Positions 1 to 8,818 of a stretch of DNA of 64,000 nt are shown piece by piece. Numbering within the stretch: position 1 is the stretch's first letter; every line of letters begins with the position of its first letter. The stretch is from NCBI GenBank assembly GCA_019358835.1, contig JAHHIH010000025.1:1-64000 (forward strand), read 5' to 3'. The notes below the pieces were generated by a model. That model saw only the letters and a list, made by a program, of their open reading frames with translations. It was not told the DNA's origin and ran no database searches. The DNA is from Tildeniella torsiva UHER 1998/13D. GTDB taxonomy: Bacteria; Cyanobacteriota; Cyanobacteriia; Phormidesmidales; Phormidesmidaceae. A program made the translations under genes and the position numbers.

Positions 1-81
1 ATGGAAGTGATGCACGAGCGCAATGCTCACAACTTCCCCCTCGACCTGGCTACGGCTGAGGCACCTGAAATCATCGGCTAG
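1..81 (+). CDS. psbA: Photosystem II D1 protein, 3' end only
   Basis: The first 26 codons read as the C-terminal tail of the D1 reaction-centre protein of photosystem II, a thylakoid membrane protein; the rest of the gene lies before the window. The tail MHERNAHNFPLDLA carries the known ligands of the Mn4CaO5 cluster (His332, Glu333, His337, Asp342 and the carboxylate of Ala344 in standard D1 numbering), so this is a water-oxidising D1 and not a rogue or chlorophyll-f-type paralogue. After Ala344, where CtpA cuts, only nine residues follow (TAEAPEIIG). Many cyanobacterial D1 proteins have sixteen there; plants have nine. A strong terminator follows. Confidence 0.95.
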   Translation: MEVMHERNAHNFPLDLATAEAPEIIG

Positions 82-116
82 TCTTGACTGACTACCCCAT
101 TGATTGATGGATAGTG

Positions 117-143
117 AAAGCGCTCCCTGCGGGGAGCGCTTTT
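117..143 (+). terminator. Intrinsic terminator of psbA
   Basis: A perfect 11-bp stem (117-127 with 132-142) closes a four-base TGCG loop and ends in a short T run, 36 bases after the psbA stop codon. Confidence 0.85.
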
Positions 144-234
144 GCGTTGCGGGGGGCGATCGCAACCTCTCTACACCTTAAAATAGTCATTACCCATTGG
201 CAGACGTTACTAAAACGAGAGATACCCCATCCCC

Positions 235-1299
235 ATGACCCAAGCACTCCGCGATTTGCAGCAGCGCCAGGGCGCAACTTTTTCATCAGAGGGTGTTCCT
301 ATAACCTTTGGGAGTGCTGCTGGATTAGAGGCGGTTGAGACGGGAGTTGCGCTATTCGATCGCAGCCACTGGGGCGTGCTTCAGATGTCTGGGGGCGATC
401 GCCTCCGGTTTATCCACAATCAGACCACCAACACCTTTACCCAGCGCCAGCCTGGCGAAGGGTGTGACACCGTATTTGTCACCTCTACCGCTAGAACAAT
501 TGACCTGACCACGGTGTACTTAACCGATGAGGCGCTGCTGATTCTCACTTCCCCCGGCCAAGATCAGCGCCTGATGGATTGGATGGATCGCTACATCTTT
601 CCAGCCGATCAAGTGTCTTTGGCGAACCTGACTGGGACTATGGCCATATTTTCCCTGGTTGGGCCTGGCAGTAGAGCTGTGCTCAACAAATTGGGAGTTG
701 AACTAGCCGTCGATGTACCCACTGGCCACCACTACATCGTTGACTTCAAAGGGGTGACCTTACGCCTGGCGCTAGGCAGTGGCCTTTCTCCATCTGGGTA
801 TACACTCTTGCTAGCCATGGAAGACGCCACATCGGTGTGGCAGCATCTCACCGATGCCGGAGTTATCCCAGCGGGAGAATCGCTGTGGCAGCAGCTCAGG
901 GTGCAGCAGGGGCGTCCGGCCCCGGAGCACGAACTTACCGAGGATTACAATCCCCTCGAAGCGGGGCTGTGGGACGCAATTTCCTTTGATAAGGGATGCT
1001 ATATCGGGCAGGAGACCATCGCCCGATTAAACACCTACCAGGGAGTAAAACAGCAGCTTTGGGGGATTCAGCTCAGCGGCACGGTTGAGCCAGGAGAAGC
1101 TATTTTTGTGGGAGATGAAAAAGTTGGTTTACTCACCAGCGTGGTTGAGACTCCCAGTGAGTTCAGGGGTTTAGGCTACATTCGCACCAAGGCTGGTGGA
1201 GCTGGCTTAGCGGTCAGCGTTGGTGCGGCTAAAGGCCTGGTAGTGAATGTGCCTTATTTGGCCCGCGGCTACCTGACGACAAATAACCTAACCGTTTAG
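235..1299 (+). CDS. ygfZ: Folate-binding YgfZ/GcvT-like protein
   Basis: A 354-residue soluble protein with the GcvT/YgfZ fold. The family signature K-G-C-Y-I-G-Q-E is at residues 253-260; its cysteine is characteristic of YgfZ proteins, which bind tetrahydrofolate and support assembly or repair of certain Fe-S enzymes such as MiaB. The length and the C-terminal barrel-like region (about 270-350) fit the family. The ATG at 235 follows a weak GAGAG sequence. It stands alone between the psbA terminator and gmd, so the context adds nothing on function. The family is sure; the Fe-S role is known from Escherichia coli and only inferred here. Confidence 0.85.
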   Translation: MTQALRDLQQRQGATFSSEGVPITFGSAAGLEAVETGVALFDRSHWGVLQMSGGDRLRFIHNQTTNTFTQRQPGEGCDTVFVTSTARTIDLTTVYLTDEALLILTSPGQDQRLMDWMDRYIFPADQVSLANLTGTMAIFSLVGPGSRAVLNKLGVELAVDVPTGHHYIVDFKGVTLRLALGSGLSPSGYTLLLAMEDATSVWQHLTDAGVIPAGESLWQQLRVQQGRPAPEHELTEDYNPLEAGLWDAISFDKGCYIGQETIARLNTYQGVKQQLWGIQLSGTVEPGEAIFVGDEKVGLLTSVVETPSEFRGLGYIRTKAGGAGLAVSVGAAKGLVVNVPYLARGYLTTNNLTV

Positions 1300-1405
1300 G
1301 CGGTAATTTGGGTACCTTTAAGTGAACTTACTCGATTGTATTTAAGTAACGCACTGATTGTATTAAGCTTGGTCAGCTAAGCACTGCCGTACAGACTTAT
1401 ACCCT

Positions 1406-2479
1406 ATGAGCCAATCCAAACGCGCCCTAATTACCGGTATTACTGGTCAGGATGGATCTTATTTAGCAGAGTTACTTCTAGATGAAGGCTATGAGGTTCA
1501 TGGCATTATTCGTCGCACCTCTACATTTAATACTGACCGCATCGATCACATCTACATTGATCCCCACAGCTCCGAAGCGCGTCTGTTTTTGCACTACGGC
1601 GATTTGACCGATGGCACCATGCTGCGCCGCATTCTCGAGCAGGTGCAGCCTCAGGAGGTTTACAATCTAGGAGCTCAATCCCATGTGCGGGTGAGTTTTG
1701 ATTCGCCCGAGTACACCGTAGATTGTGTTGGCATGGGTACGCTGCGAATTCTAGAAGCCATTCGCGACTACCAGCAGCGCACGGGTTTAGAAGTCCGCTT
1801 TTACCAAGCGGGTTCCTCGGAAATGTTTGGTAAGGTGCAGGAAATTCCCCAAAAGGAAACGACCCCCTTTTACCCCCGCAGCCCCTACGCCTGCGCCAAG
1901 GTCTTTGCCCACTGGCAAACCATCAACTATCGTGAGTCTTACAATCTGTTTGCCTGCAACGGCATTTTGTTCAACCACGAGTCGCCCCGGCGCGGCGAAA
2001 CTTTTGTTACCCGCAAAATTACCCGAGCGGTGGCCCGTATTGTAGCCGGTCAGCAGAAAAAACTGTATCTGGGTAATCTCGACGCCAAGCGCGACTGGGG
2101 CTATGCCAAAGACTACGTCAAGGCTATGTGGCTGATGCTGCAGCAAGACCAGCCCGACGACTATGTGGTAGCCACCAACGAAACCCACGCCATTAGCGAG
2201 TTTCTAGATATCGCTTTTAACCATGTCAACCTCGACTGGCACGACTATGTAGAGTTTGACCCCCGCTACCTGCGGCCCGCCGAGGTAGAACTGCTAATTG
2301 GGGACTCAACTAAAGCCCGCCAGGCCTTGAACTGGGAGCCCAGTGTAACCTTTGAGGAACTAGTGCACCTCATGGTAGAGAGCGACCTGGAGGCGATCGG
2401 TATTAGCCACGGCAACGGCACCAACGCTGACACGGCGACTATCCGCAAAGAGATGTTGCATTTAGCTCCCCAGGGCTAG
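1406..2479 (+). CDS. gmd: GDP-mannose 4,6-dehydratase
   Basis: A 357-residue short-chain dehydrogenase/reductase that converts GDP-mannose to GDP-4-keto-6-deoxymannose, the first step to GDP-fucose and related sugars for surface polysaccharides. The Rossmann dinucleotide motif GITGQDG is at residues 11-17. The catalytic set is visible: Ser137/Ser138 with Glu139 (GSSEMFG) and the YxxxK pair Tyr161 and Lys165. The sequence is full length for the family. The usual partner fcl (GDP-fucose synthase) does not follow; a strong terminator closes the gene, so it is probably transcribed alone and the next enzyme must lie elsewhere. Confidence 0.95.
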   Translation: MSQSKRALITGITGQDGSYLAELLLDEGYEVHGIIRRTSTFNTDRIDHIYIDPHSSEARLFLHYGDLTDGTMLRRILEQVQPQEVYNLGAQSHVRVSFDSPEYTVDCVGMGTLRILEAIRDYQQRTGLEVRFYQAGSSEMFGKVQEIPQKETTPFYPRSPYACAKVFAHWQTINYRESYNLFACNGILFNHESPRRGETFVTRKITRAVARIVAGQQKKLYLGNLDAKRDWGYAKDYVKAMWLMLQQDQPDDYVVATNETHAISEFLDIAFNHVNLDWHDYVEFDPRYLRPAEVELLIGDSTKARQALNWEPSVTFEELVHLMVESDLEAIGISHGNGTNADTATIRKEMLHLAPQG

Positions 2480-2503
2480 GGGCTAGAGCCGATTACTGAC
2501 TAG

Positions 2504-2538
2504 AAAACGGTATCTGCCTTTGGGGCAGATACCGTTTT
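2504..2538 (+). terminator. Intrinsic terminator of gmd
   Basis: A perfect 15-bp stem (2504-2518 with 2524-2538), a five-base TTTGG loop and a six-T tail begin 25 bases after the gmd stop codon. The A run on the opposite side would also let it work from the other strand. Confidence 0.9.
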
Positions 2539-2654
2539 TTGTTCGGCAAAGCATGCGTTTTAGGAGCCTTTCCTCTAGTATGAGAAAGACCAACTGGGTG
2601 AGTGACTCGACCCGCTGAGTTTGCCCCGATTGCTGTTGTAGGTTTTCCCTTTGT

Positions 2655-3200
2655 ATGGCTGACGAAAAGACCCCTCCAGTAGATTCAGCTCCGACTGAGG
2701 CTGATCCCGCTCCTAAGCCAGAGGCTGCTGCTGCTAAAGCTGCCCCTAAGGCGGAGGCTGGAGCTGCCCCTAAGGCTGCGCCCAAGAAAGAAAAGCCCCC
2801 GGCCCTAGAAGATAAGCCGTTTACTGAGTTTATTGAGCAGCACTTTATTCCAACGCTAGAATCGGCGCTGAAGGAAAGGGGCATTGACGATATTCAGCTC
2901 ACCCTTGATCAGCGACCCCTGGGCGTGTTTGGAGTCAGCGATGATGAGCAGTACTGGCATGTGAAGGGACAGTGGCAAAAGGGCGTTGGCGAAGCCTCCC
3001 TTGCGGGGAATCGCCAGTTTAATATTGCCTTTACTAAGGACAGCATCTCTAGTCCCAAGCTGTTCTACTTCGCCGACAAGGGGTCGCAACCCAGCACCAT
3101 CGAGCAGTTCATGGGCGACGAGCGTAAAATTACGCTAGACCTCATGGTTTTGTTTACGCTGCGGCGGCTTAACGGGCAAAAGTGGCTGGCGCGGAATTGA
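2655..3200 (+). CDS. Conserved cyanobacterial protein, DUF2996-like
   Basis: A 181-residue soluble protein in two parts. Residues 1-55 are a low-complexity Ala/Pro/Lys/Glu linker (repeats of AAPKAE type), probably disordered. Residues 56-181 form a compact domain with a DQRPLGVFGV...YWHVKGQW core and a C-terminal helix rich in Leu and Arg. The domain matches my memory of DUF2996, a family of unknown role restricted to cyanobacteria and plastids; no catalytic motif is visible. The ATG at 2655 is the first in frame. It has its own intergenic space on both sides. Confidence 0.7.
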   Translation: MADEKTPPVDSAPTEADPAPKPEAAAAKAAPKAEAGAAPKAAPKKEKPPALEDKPFTEFIEQHFIPTLESALKERGIDDIQLTLDQRPLGVFGVSDDEQYWHVKGQWQKGVGEASLAGNRQFNIAFTKDSISSPKLFYFADKGSQPSTIEQFMGDERKITLDLMVLFTLRRLNGQKWLARN

Positions 3201-3321
3201 GTCGATGGCGGTGCCCGGTCTGTCTTGCAGACGGGCGCTGCCAATGGGTCAGTGCCTCCGCTAACGCAACGTGTCCTTTGGTCTCCCCAACGGAACGGTG
3301 AGGATGGTGCTCTGGGGGCTC

Positions 3322-4221
3322 CTAGTCTGTGTGGTGGGTTAGGAACCGTCTGAGCAGGCCTGTAACTATGGCAGGGTGCTCAACATGGGGCATTACTCCA
3401 GAATCGGGGATTTCGACGACCTGCTGCACGGCCTTGGGATTGAGGCTGACCAGCCGCTTGACTATGGCTGGTGCTGTGAATCGCGATCCTGCTCCTAGGA
3501 CGATTGTAGTGGGAGTTTGCAGCTGGTGAATGTAGCGCGACAGGTCAAAGCTAATGGCCCCAGTGAGTGAGGCCAGGGCCGCATATTCAGCGTTGGGCTG
3601 CTGGGTGCAGGTGAGGTAGGCCTGCACGGTCTCAGGCGTGATGCGACGTGAATCGGCAAAGAGAAAGGTTGAAAGGAACGATCGCACCGCCAATTCGTTA
3701 GCAGCCCCCACCTGATACAGCAGTTTGTCTAAGCCTGGGGTGCTGGCCAGCAGGGCGGGCAGGCTAGCTTTGTAGTCACGGCCAAAGTCGCTGTTGCCAG
3801 AGGGGGATATCAGAAACAGTCCTTTGAATAAATCGGGCCGCATTCCCGCCAGGCGAATCACTACCCCAGCGGTGAGGGAGCTGGCAGCTACCAGGACCGG
3901 AGGCTGAGCCACTGACTCCAGCAGGTGGGTGATCATATAAAAATAGTCTTCTGCTGAGTAGGAACGGGTGGGTTGGGTTGACTGTCCCCAGCCAATTAGG
4001 TCGGGGGCAATCACTCGGTGAGTCGCGCCAAAGGCAGCGTAGACCTTAGACCATTCAAAGGCCGAGGAGCCGCCCCCCAGACTGTGGAGAAACACCAGGG
4101 GTAAACGGATAGCATTAGTTTCTTCTTGCCAGGGCCAGCCGCCGGGGGTGTAGTAGGCCATGACCCCTAGGTCTGTGGCGAGGGCCTGCTGAATAAAGCC
4201 CAGCGGCTGGAAGTTAAGCAT
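3322..4221 (-). CDS. Alpha/beta-fold hydrolase
   Basis: A protein of about 299 residues with the alpha/beta-hydrolase fold: an oxyanion strand FLHSLGGGSS, a strand-4 motif APDLIGWGQS and a C-terminal catalytic His region MPHVEHP. The nucleophile elbow reads A-S-S-L-T (Ser about residue 115) in place of the classical G-x-S-x-G; related cyanobacterial and plastid proteins share this change. Substrate unknown. I chose the ATG at 4221 (MLNFQPLGF) because the N-terminal homology begins there; an upstream start at 4287 would add 22 residues that look non-conserved. It is divergent from the DUF790 gene, with about 100 bases between the starts. Confidence 0.8.
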   Translation of the reverse strand: MLNFQPLGFIQQALATDLGVMAYYTPGGWPWQEETNAIRLPLVFLHSLGGGSSAFEWSKVYAAFGATHRVIAPDLIGWGQSTQPTRSYSAEDYFYMITHLLESVAQPPVLVAASSLTAGVVIRLAGMRPDLFKGLFLISPSGNSDFGRDYKASLPALLASTPGLDKLLYQVGAANELAVRSFLSTFLFADSRRITPETVQAYLTCTQQPNAEYAALASLTGAISFDLSRYIHQLQTPTTIVLGAGSRFTAPAIVKRLVSLNPKAVQQVVEIPDSGVMPHVEHPAIVTGLLRRFLTHHTD

Positions 4222-4326
4222 GGTGATATTCGCTAAGATTCGTGGAGGCGGGGCTATGCCCACGCTGTGATTCAATCTTAGGGCCAATCTAGAGGCCTCT
4301 GCCGCCCACTCGAATTCTTGCCGGAG

Positions 4327-5550
4327 GTGAGGTCAACGTTACCGAGCGAGCTGCTAATTTATCGGTTTCAGGGGGAGGCGATTCAGCCGAAGCGGCTGGC
4401 GCTGGATGGGGCGAATCGAGCGATCGCAGCCGATCTGATTCAGCTTTTCCAGCAGCAGGTGGGTCGCACCCAGGGCGATCTCAATCGCCAACTGCAAGAT
4501 TTGGAAGGCGAAGACACCAACTACCGCATCAAACGGGGGCTGGCCCACATTTTGCGCAACAGCTTTGCCACCTTTGACGTGGTGAGTCCCCTGGAGCCGA
4601 TTGAACTGCGGCGGCGGGTGTTTGCGCTAGCCGCCGCCGCAGTTCCCTCCCCTAGGGCCGCCGAGGCCCATTTAGCTGCCCTGGGCCAGCAGCTCTCTGA
4701 AGAGTTGGATCGCGAAGTTTCCGTAGCTGATCTGCGCCAGGGGCTTTACGCCGATCGCCAGGACAACCATATTTTGATTGAGTTTGAGCCGCCCGCCCCC
4801 GACGCACTCATCCATCGCTACAACCTGTCGCAGACCCAGGGGGTGTTCTACAAAGCCAGTGACCTGGTGATGCACCTTTACCGCAACGACCCCGGCGAGT
4901 ATAAGCTCATGTTTCGTTACCTAAAACTGTTTCGCCTCATGACCTACATTGAGGGTGACGCTGACCAGGGGTTTACCATCACCATTGACGGCCCGGCTAG
5001 CCTATTTAAGGCCAGCACTCGCTACGGGGTCGATATTGCCAAGCTGATCCCCGCCATTCTCCACGTCAGCAAGTGGCGACTGACGGCAACGCTGCAAATG
5101 AAAGACAACTTCACCCAGCAGGTGAAGCCGCGCCAGTTTACCCTCGACAGCGACTGTGGCCTGGTCACCCACTACCCCCCCGGTAAGACCTACGACAGCA
5201 TGATCGAAGAGTCGTTTGTTAGCCGCTGGCCGGCCAAAACTCCTTGGCGACTGGAGCGGGAAGTAGATCTGGTACCGCTGCCCGGCAGCGTCATGATTCC
5301 CGACTTTCGCCTGGTGCACCCTGACGGGCGAGAATATTTGCTGGAGATTGTTGGCTACTGGCGGCCCGAATATCTGCGCAAGAAGTTTGCCCAGGTGCGT
5401 AAGTCAGGGCGCGACAATTTAATTCTGGCCGTGTCAGAACGACTTAACCTGGAAAATGCCGGGGTGGATATTGCGAACGTCCCAGCCCAGGTGGTTTGGT
5501 TTAAGACCAAGCTCCAGCCTAAGGTGGTGCTGGATATGCTGGAAGACTGA
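4327..5550 (+). CDS. DUF790 family protein (Bax1-like nuclease)
   Basis: About 407 residues. The N-terminal SELLIYRF...LALD segment and the long helical middle are typical of DUF790, the family of archaeal Bax1, a nuclease that works with the XPB helicase in DNA repair. The C-terminal third carries a PD-(D/E)xK-like core: an acidic REVDLVPL strand, IPDFRL, then YLLEIVGYW with lysines just after it (LRKKFAQVRK). No XPB-type helicase lies in this window, unlike the usual archaeal pairing. The start is uncertain: GTG at 4327 is preferred over an in-frame TTG at 4318; neither has a well-spaced ribosome binding site. Confidence 0.75.
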   Translation: MRSTLPSELLIYRFQGEAIQPKRLALDGANRAIAADLIQLFQQQVGRTQGDLNRQLQDLEGEDTNYRIKRGLAHILRNSFATFDVVSPLEPIELRRRVFALAAAAVPSPRAAEAHLAALGQQLSEELDREVSVADLRQGLYADRQDNHILIEFEPPAPDALIHRYNLSQTQGVFYKASDLVMHLYRNDPGEYKLMFRYLKLFRLMTYIEGDADQGFTITIDGPASLFKASTRYGVDIAKLIPAILHVSKWRLTATLQMKDNFTQQVKPRQFTLDSDCGLVTHYPPGKTYDSMIEESFVSRWPAKTPWRLEREVDLVPLPGSVMIPDFRLVHPDGREYLLEIVGYWRPEYLRKKFAQVRKSGRDNLILAVSERLNLENAGVDIANVPAQVVWFKTKLQPKVVLDMLED

Positions 5551-5889
5551 TCTAAGCTCTGCGGTTGCCCCGCGATCGATCAACGCGCCAATTGAGGTGA
5601 CCTTTACGGCAATTCCTAGCCTGGATATTCACGAACCCGTCGATTAGAGGCTGGCATTCCTCTGAAAACGGGAACCCAGTTGGGCAACCTTCCCCAAAGG
5701 GTATTCCTGCCTACGCAGGAGTGACGAGCCGTTCAGTCACCTCATGAATAACGCAAACTGGGTAGTGTGATAGATCTGCATCAGGTTGAGGTTGATATCG
5801 TCAATAAGCAGTCCTTCGTGTGGAGACTGCCCCGATAGTCAAATGCTCACTTGCGCCGCAAAGCAGCGGAAACCCAAACGGACGGTGAC
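5551..5889. other. Intergenic stretch, no gene seen
   Basis: About 340 bases between the convergent ends of the DUF790 gene and a hypothetical gene. I see no coding potential, hairpin with a T tail, or tRNA. Confidence 0.5.
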
Positions 5890-6360
5890 TTAGAAGCAGT
5901 CTGGTTCGGAAGGGGTCTGTGATGTATTAAACAGAACAAATACCTGCCGACAGCAGCGCCTGAGCCGCTCACGACAAGTTGGATCGGGGGTAATCTCCCC
6001 AGAAAACACCCAATTGTCGATAGTTGATAGGCTCCAACGCTTGCCGCGATGGTCGAACCCCGCTAGATCGAGACCAATCACCCGCCGTTGGGGGGAGTCT
6101 TTATGCTCTCCGTCGTTTTCGGGATCGGTATACAGGCGAATCTGCACCAGCAAACTGCGGCATTGAAATAACCGACTCACCCCAGGGAAGTGGAAACCTA
6201 GATCGATAGAGTCAGGATCTACTAGATCGCGAGTGTCAGGGTCGTTGGCCCAGGGCTTGAGATCGGCCCGCAGGTCGGGAAACTCGGCCTTAAAAAGACC
6301 TACTACGGCGGCAATTTTGCTGGCGAACTCAATGCTGTTGGCCTGTTCTGCTGCGTTCAC
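5890..6360 (-). CDS. Conserved hypothetical protein
   Basis: A 156-residue soluble protein that I do not recognise. It has no signal peptide or membrane segment. The middle (LVDPDSIDLGFHFPG, CRSLLVQIRLYTDP) looks like a compact alpha/beta domain, followed by a basic segment with paired cysteines (RERLRRCCRQVF). It starts at a GTG (6360) with AGG about six bases upstream; no ATG is close. Codon use resembles its neighbours, and the HIP1-style GC content suggests a resident gene. Confidence 0.6.
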   Translation of the reverse strand: MNAAEQANSIEFASKIAAVVGLFKAEFPDLRADLKPWANDPDTRDLVDPDSIDLGFHFPGVSRLFQCRSLLVQIRLYTDPENDGEHKDSPQRRVIGLDLAGFDHRGKRWSLSTIDNWVFSGEITPDPTCRERLRRCCRQVFVLFNTSQTPSEPDCF

Positions 6361-6460
6361 GCGACCTGCAACGATAATAGGGGAGCCTTAAGCATAAACT
6401 AGCACTCCCCTTTCAACAGTTAACTGGGTAACGGCTGAACCAACTTTGAACCGGCTCAAG

Positions 6461-7042
6461 CTACGACTGCTGGTCAGGGTCAACGACCCCACGGCAGACA
6501 TCGAGCATGCGGTGGTCGTTTTCGCTGAGGCTGCCAATGGCATGGAACCCTTCGAGGCCAAAAGGAACTAGCTCACCGGAGGCATCGCTAGCAGCTACCG
6601 CAGACCCATCGGCCATGGCCAGGCTATAGGGATAGGTGTCTGCTGGGTCGTAGCTATTAATAACAGTCATGGCGACTTCGTCACCCTGCACCTGCCCCTC
6701 AAAGCAGTCGAAGGAGGAGCTGGGATAATACAGCGCACCATAGACGCGATCGCCCGTCCGCTCTAGTACTACGTAGCCTTGACCAATCTGGTCGGGTTGA
6801 GGAACTTGACCAAACAAATAGCGCTCGGCTACAGACTCGGTGGTAGTCTGAGCTACCGCCAGTGTCTCACTGGCCCTCTGACTGTCTACGGTCTGAGCTT
6901 GGGCCGTTGTGCCCAGGGCAACAACAGCCGCTGCACCTAACAATCCATAGGCTAAGGGTCGGCGATCGCGATTCCGTCCCTGGCTTGCAAATCGGTTTAC
7001 CAGGGAAGAAAATAGCGTGGATTGAAATGTTTTGATACCCAT
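6461..7042 (-). CDS. Exported hypothetical protein
   Basis: 193 residues. The N terminus carries a basic region (RNRDRRPLAYG), a hydrophobic core (LLGAAAVVALG) and a likely signal peptidase I site after AQA (about residue 49), so the mature protein should be periplasmic or extracellular. The mature part has a conserved-looking core, GYVVLERTGDRVYGALYYPS...FDCFEG, with two cysteines, and a C-terminal EGFHAIG...MLDVCRG segment. I recognise no catalytic motif. The ATG at 7042 is clear. Function unknown. Confidence 0.7.
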   Translation of the reverse strand: MGIKTFQSTLFSSLVNRFASQGRNRDRRPLAYGLLGAAAVVALGTTAQAQTVDSQRASETLAVAQTTTESVAERYLFGQVPQPDQIGQGYVVLERTGDRVYGALYYPSSSFDCFEGQVQGDEVAMTVINSYDPADTYPYSLAMADGSAVAASDASGELVPFGLEGFHAIGSLSENDHRMLDVCRGVVDPDQQS

Positions 7043-7506
7043 TACTATTGCCCCCTACCATTTAGTTTTCTGAATCGCTAACGGGTCATTGAGAGACTTA
7101 ATTCTGGATCTAGCTCAATGCCCCAACGCGCCGCTCCATGCCCCTTTCGGGTCTGTGGCTTAAATTCAATGTAGTAGACCCCAGCAACCAGATTTACACC
7201 CCAACGGCGAACCGTAACAACTCTTGTTAGTGATGGTTATTTGTTTGCAATCGGCCTGACTTAGGTGTGGATTTTGCCATCCGCCGAGGGGCGATCGCGC
7301 TGTCCGCAACTTGTCTTGCCAGAGGTCTTGCCATGGGTTTTGCCACTGGGTACAGTTTCGGGCCAATACCCCAATTGGGCATCTGTCGATGGGCCAGCTT
7401 TGCAACTGGTTAAAATTGGCTGAAGGATACAGCTAGGCAGTAGAGACCTGAGAGTCAGGGTAAAATCGTAGGTAGAAACTGGTTTTCAGATGTGTAGGAG
7501 ACAGTA
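7043..7506. other. Divergent intergenic region before sasA
   Basis: About 460 bases between the divergent starts of the exported hypothetical gene (minus) and sasA (plus). It should contain both promoters. It holds a short tandem repeat (7315-7350, listed separately) and otherwise no recognisable gene. A good ribosome binding site (GGAG, 7497-7500) precedes sasA. Confidence 0.5.
7315..7350 (+). repeat. Three tandem 12-base repeats upstream of sasA
   Basis: CTTGCCAGAGGT, CTTGCCATGGGT and TTTGCCACTGGG follow one another without gap; a fourth TTTGCCAT lies at 7273-7280. The shared core is TTGCCA with 12-base spacing, roughly one helical turn. The block ends about 157 bases before the sasA start and could be a cluster of protein-binding sites. 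That role is inference. Confidence 0.45.
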
Positions 7507-8682
7507 ATGGAGGGTTCCTCCACTTCCTTTGACGATGTCCGGGTACCCCTCAAACTGCTGTTGTTTATTGACAAACGGCCCAGCTTGGCCCGGCAAATGC
7601 ACCAAATCAAACAGTATCTGAAAACCCTAGAAGCCCATTTTGAATTCAACCTAGACGTTGTTGATATCGGCGAACAGCCCTATCTAGCCGAGCACTACAA
7701 GCTAGTAGCGAGCCCCGCGCTGATTAAAATCTCCCCAGCACCGCAGCAGATGCTGGCCGGCAGCGACATTGTTAACCAGCTGGAGCGCTGGTGGCCTAAG
7801 TGGCAACAAGAGCACCTCGATACCCTCAACTTGGCAGGTATCGAGGCCGAGCCCGATCAGGCTGTTGACTTGGCCCAGCAAACCGACCTCCTGACCAACT
7901 CGGCTGAGCTCATGAAGCTCTCCGACGAAATCTTTCGGCTCAACCAGACCCGCGAAGAGCTAGAGGCACAGCTGCGCTTTAAAGATTGCATCATTGCCAT
8001 GATGGCCCACGACCTGCGCAACCCCCTCACCGCCGCCTCCATTGCGGTTGAGACCCTGGAGCTGGGCTATGCCCCCAACCAAACTCGCAACATTACTCTC
8101 AGCCCCGAGCTCACGGGGCAGCTGCTGAAGCACGCTAAAACTCAAATTCGGGCCATCAATCGGATGATTACCGACATTCTCAAGGCGGCTCGGGGTGCTT
8201 CTATGGAGCTCCAGATTGTGCCCCAGGAACTGGATCTGGCCTCGCTCTGTCTGGAAGTGGTAGACGCCTTTCAAAATCGATTGCAGGAAAAACAGCAGAG
8301 TCTAACCACAGAAATTCCCCAAGATCTGCCCACGGTCTATGCCGACGGCACCCAGGTCAAGCGCGTTGTTACCAACCTGCTCGACAACGCCATCAAATAC
8401 ACGCCCCAGGGAGGGCAGGTGTCGATCATTGCCCTGCACCGAACTACCCAAAAGGTGCAGGTAGCTGTAGTAGATACTGGCCCTGGCATTCCTCCCGAAA
8501 ACCGCGACAAAATTTTTGAAGAAAGCTATCGCCTCCAGCGCGATGTTATTCAGGAGGGCTATGGGCTGGGGCTAGCCCTTTGCCAGCGAATTGTGCGCGC
8601 CCACTACGGTCAAATTTGGGTTGACTCGACCCCAGGGGCAGGCAGTTCCTTTTTCTTTACTCTGCCGGTCTATCGGGCCTAG
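7507..8682 (+). CDS. sasA: Circadian output sensor histidine kinase SasA
   Basis: A 391-residue kinase of the Kai circadian system. Residues about 10-100 form the KaiB-like thioredoxin-fold domain (VPLKLLLFIDKRP...HYKLVASPALIKI) with which SasA binds KaiC. A HisKA domain follows with the phospho-acceptor His168 in MAHDLRNPLT. The HATPase_c domain has its N box (LLDNAIKY), G1 (DTGPGIPP) and G2 (GYGLGLAL) boxes. SasA autophosphorylates in response to KaiC and passes phosphate to RpaA, which sets global rhythmic transcription. kaiABC and rpaA are not in the window. The ATG at 7507 has GGAG seven to ten bases upstream. Confidence 0.95.
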   Translation: MEGSSTSFDDVRVPLKLLLFIDKRPSLARQMHQIKQYLKTLEAHFEFNLDVVDIGEQPYLAEHYKLVASPALIKISPAPQQMLAGSDIVNQLERWWPKWQQEHLDTLNLAGIEAEPDQAVDLAQQTDLLTNSAELMKLSDEIFRLNQTREELEAQLRFKDCIIAMMAHDLRNPLTAASIAVETLELGYAPNQTRNITLSPELTGQLLKHAKTQIRAINRMITDILKAARGASMELQIVPQELDLASLCLEVVDAFQNRLQEKQQSLTTEIPQDLPTVYADGTQVKRVVTNLLDNAIKYTPQGGQVSIIALHRTTQKVQVAVVDTGPGIPPENRDKIFEESYRLQRDVIQEGYGLGLALCQRIVRAHYGQIWVDSTPGAGSSFFFTLPVYRA

Positions 8683-8818
8683 AGTGTGCCAGCTAAATAC
8701 CTGCCGAGGTTTCGCGACAATCGGCTGGAATATGCTTAGCCCTGCTCGGCGAACTGTCCACCCCTAACTGCTGCACTAGCCCGCACCAAACCCTGGTGCC
8801 TATGGCAAGATAGGGGCC

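Noticed and set aside
2483-2884. Open frame on the minus strand with a Ser/Ala/Gly-rich product.
   Set aside because: It is the complement of the low-complexity start of the DUF2996-like gene and of the gmd terminator; no independent evidence for coding.
8689-8700. CCAGCTAAATAC occurs here and at 35046-35057, both just after a stop codon.
   Set aside because: A shared 12-mer is expected many times by chance in 64 kb and the flanks do not align convincingly.
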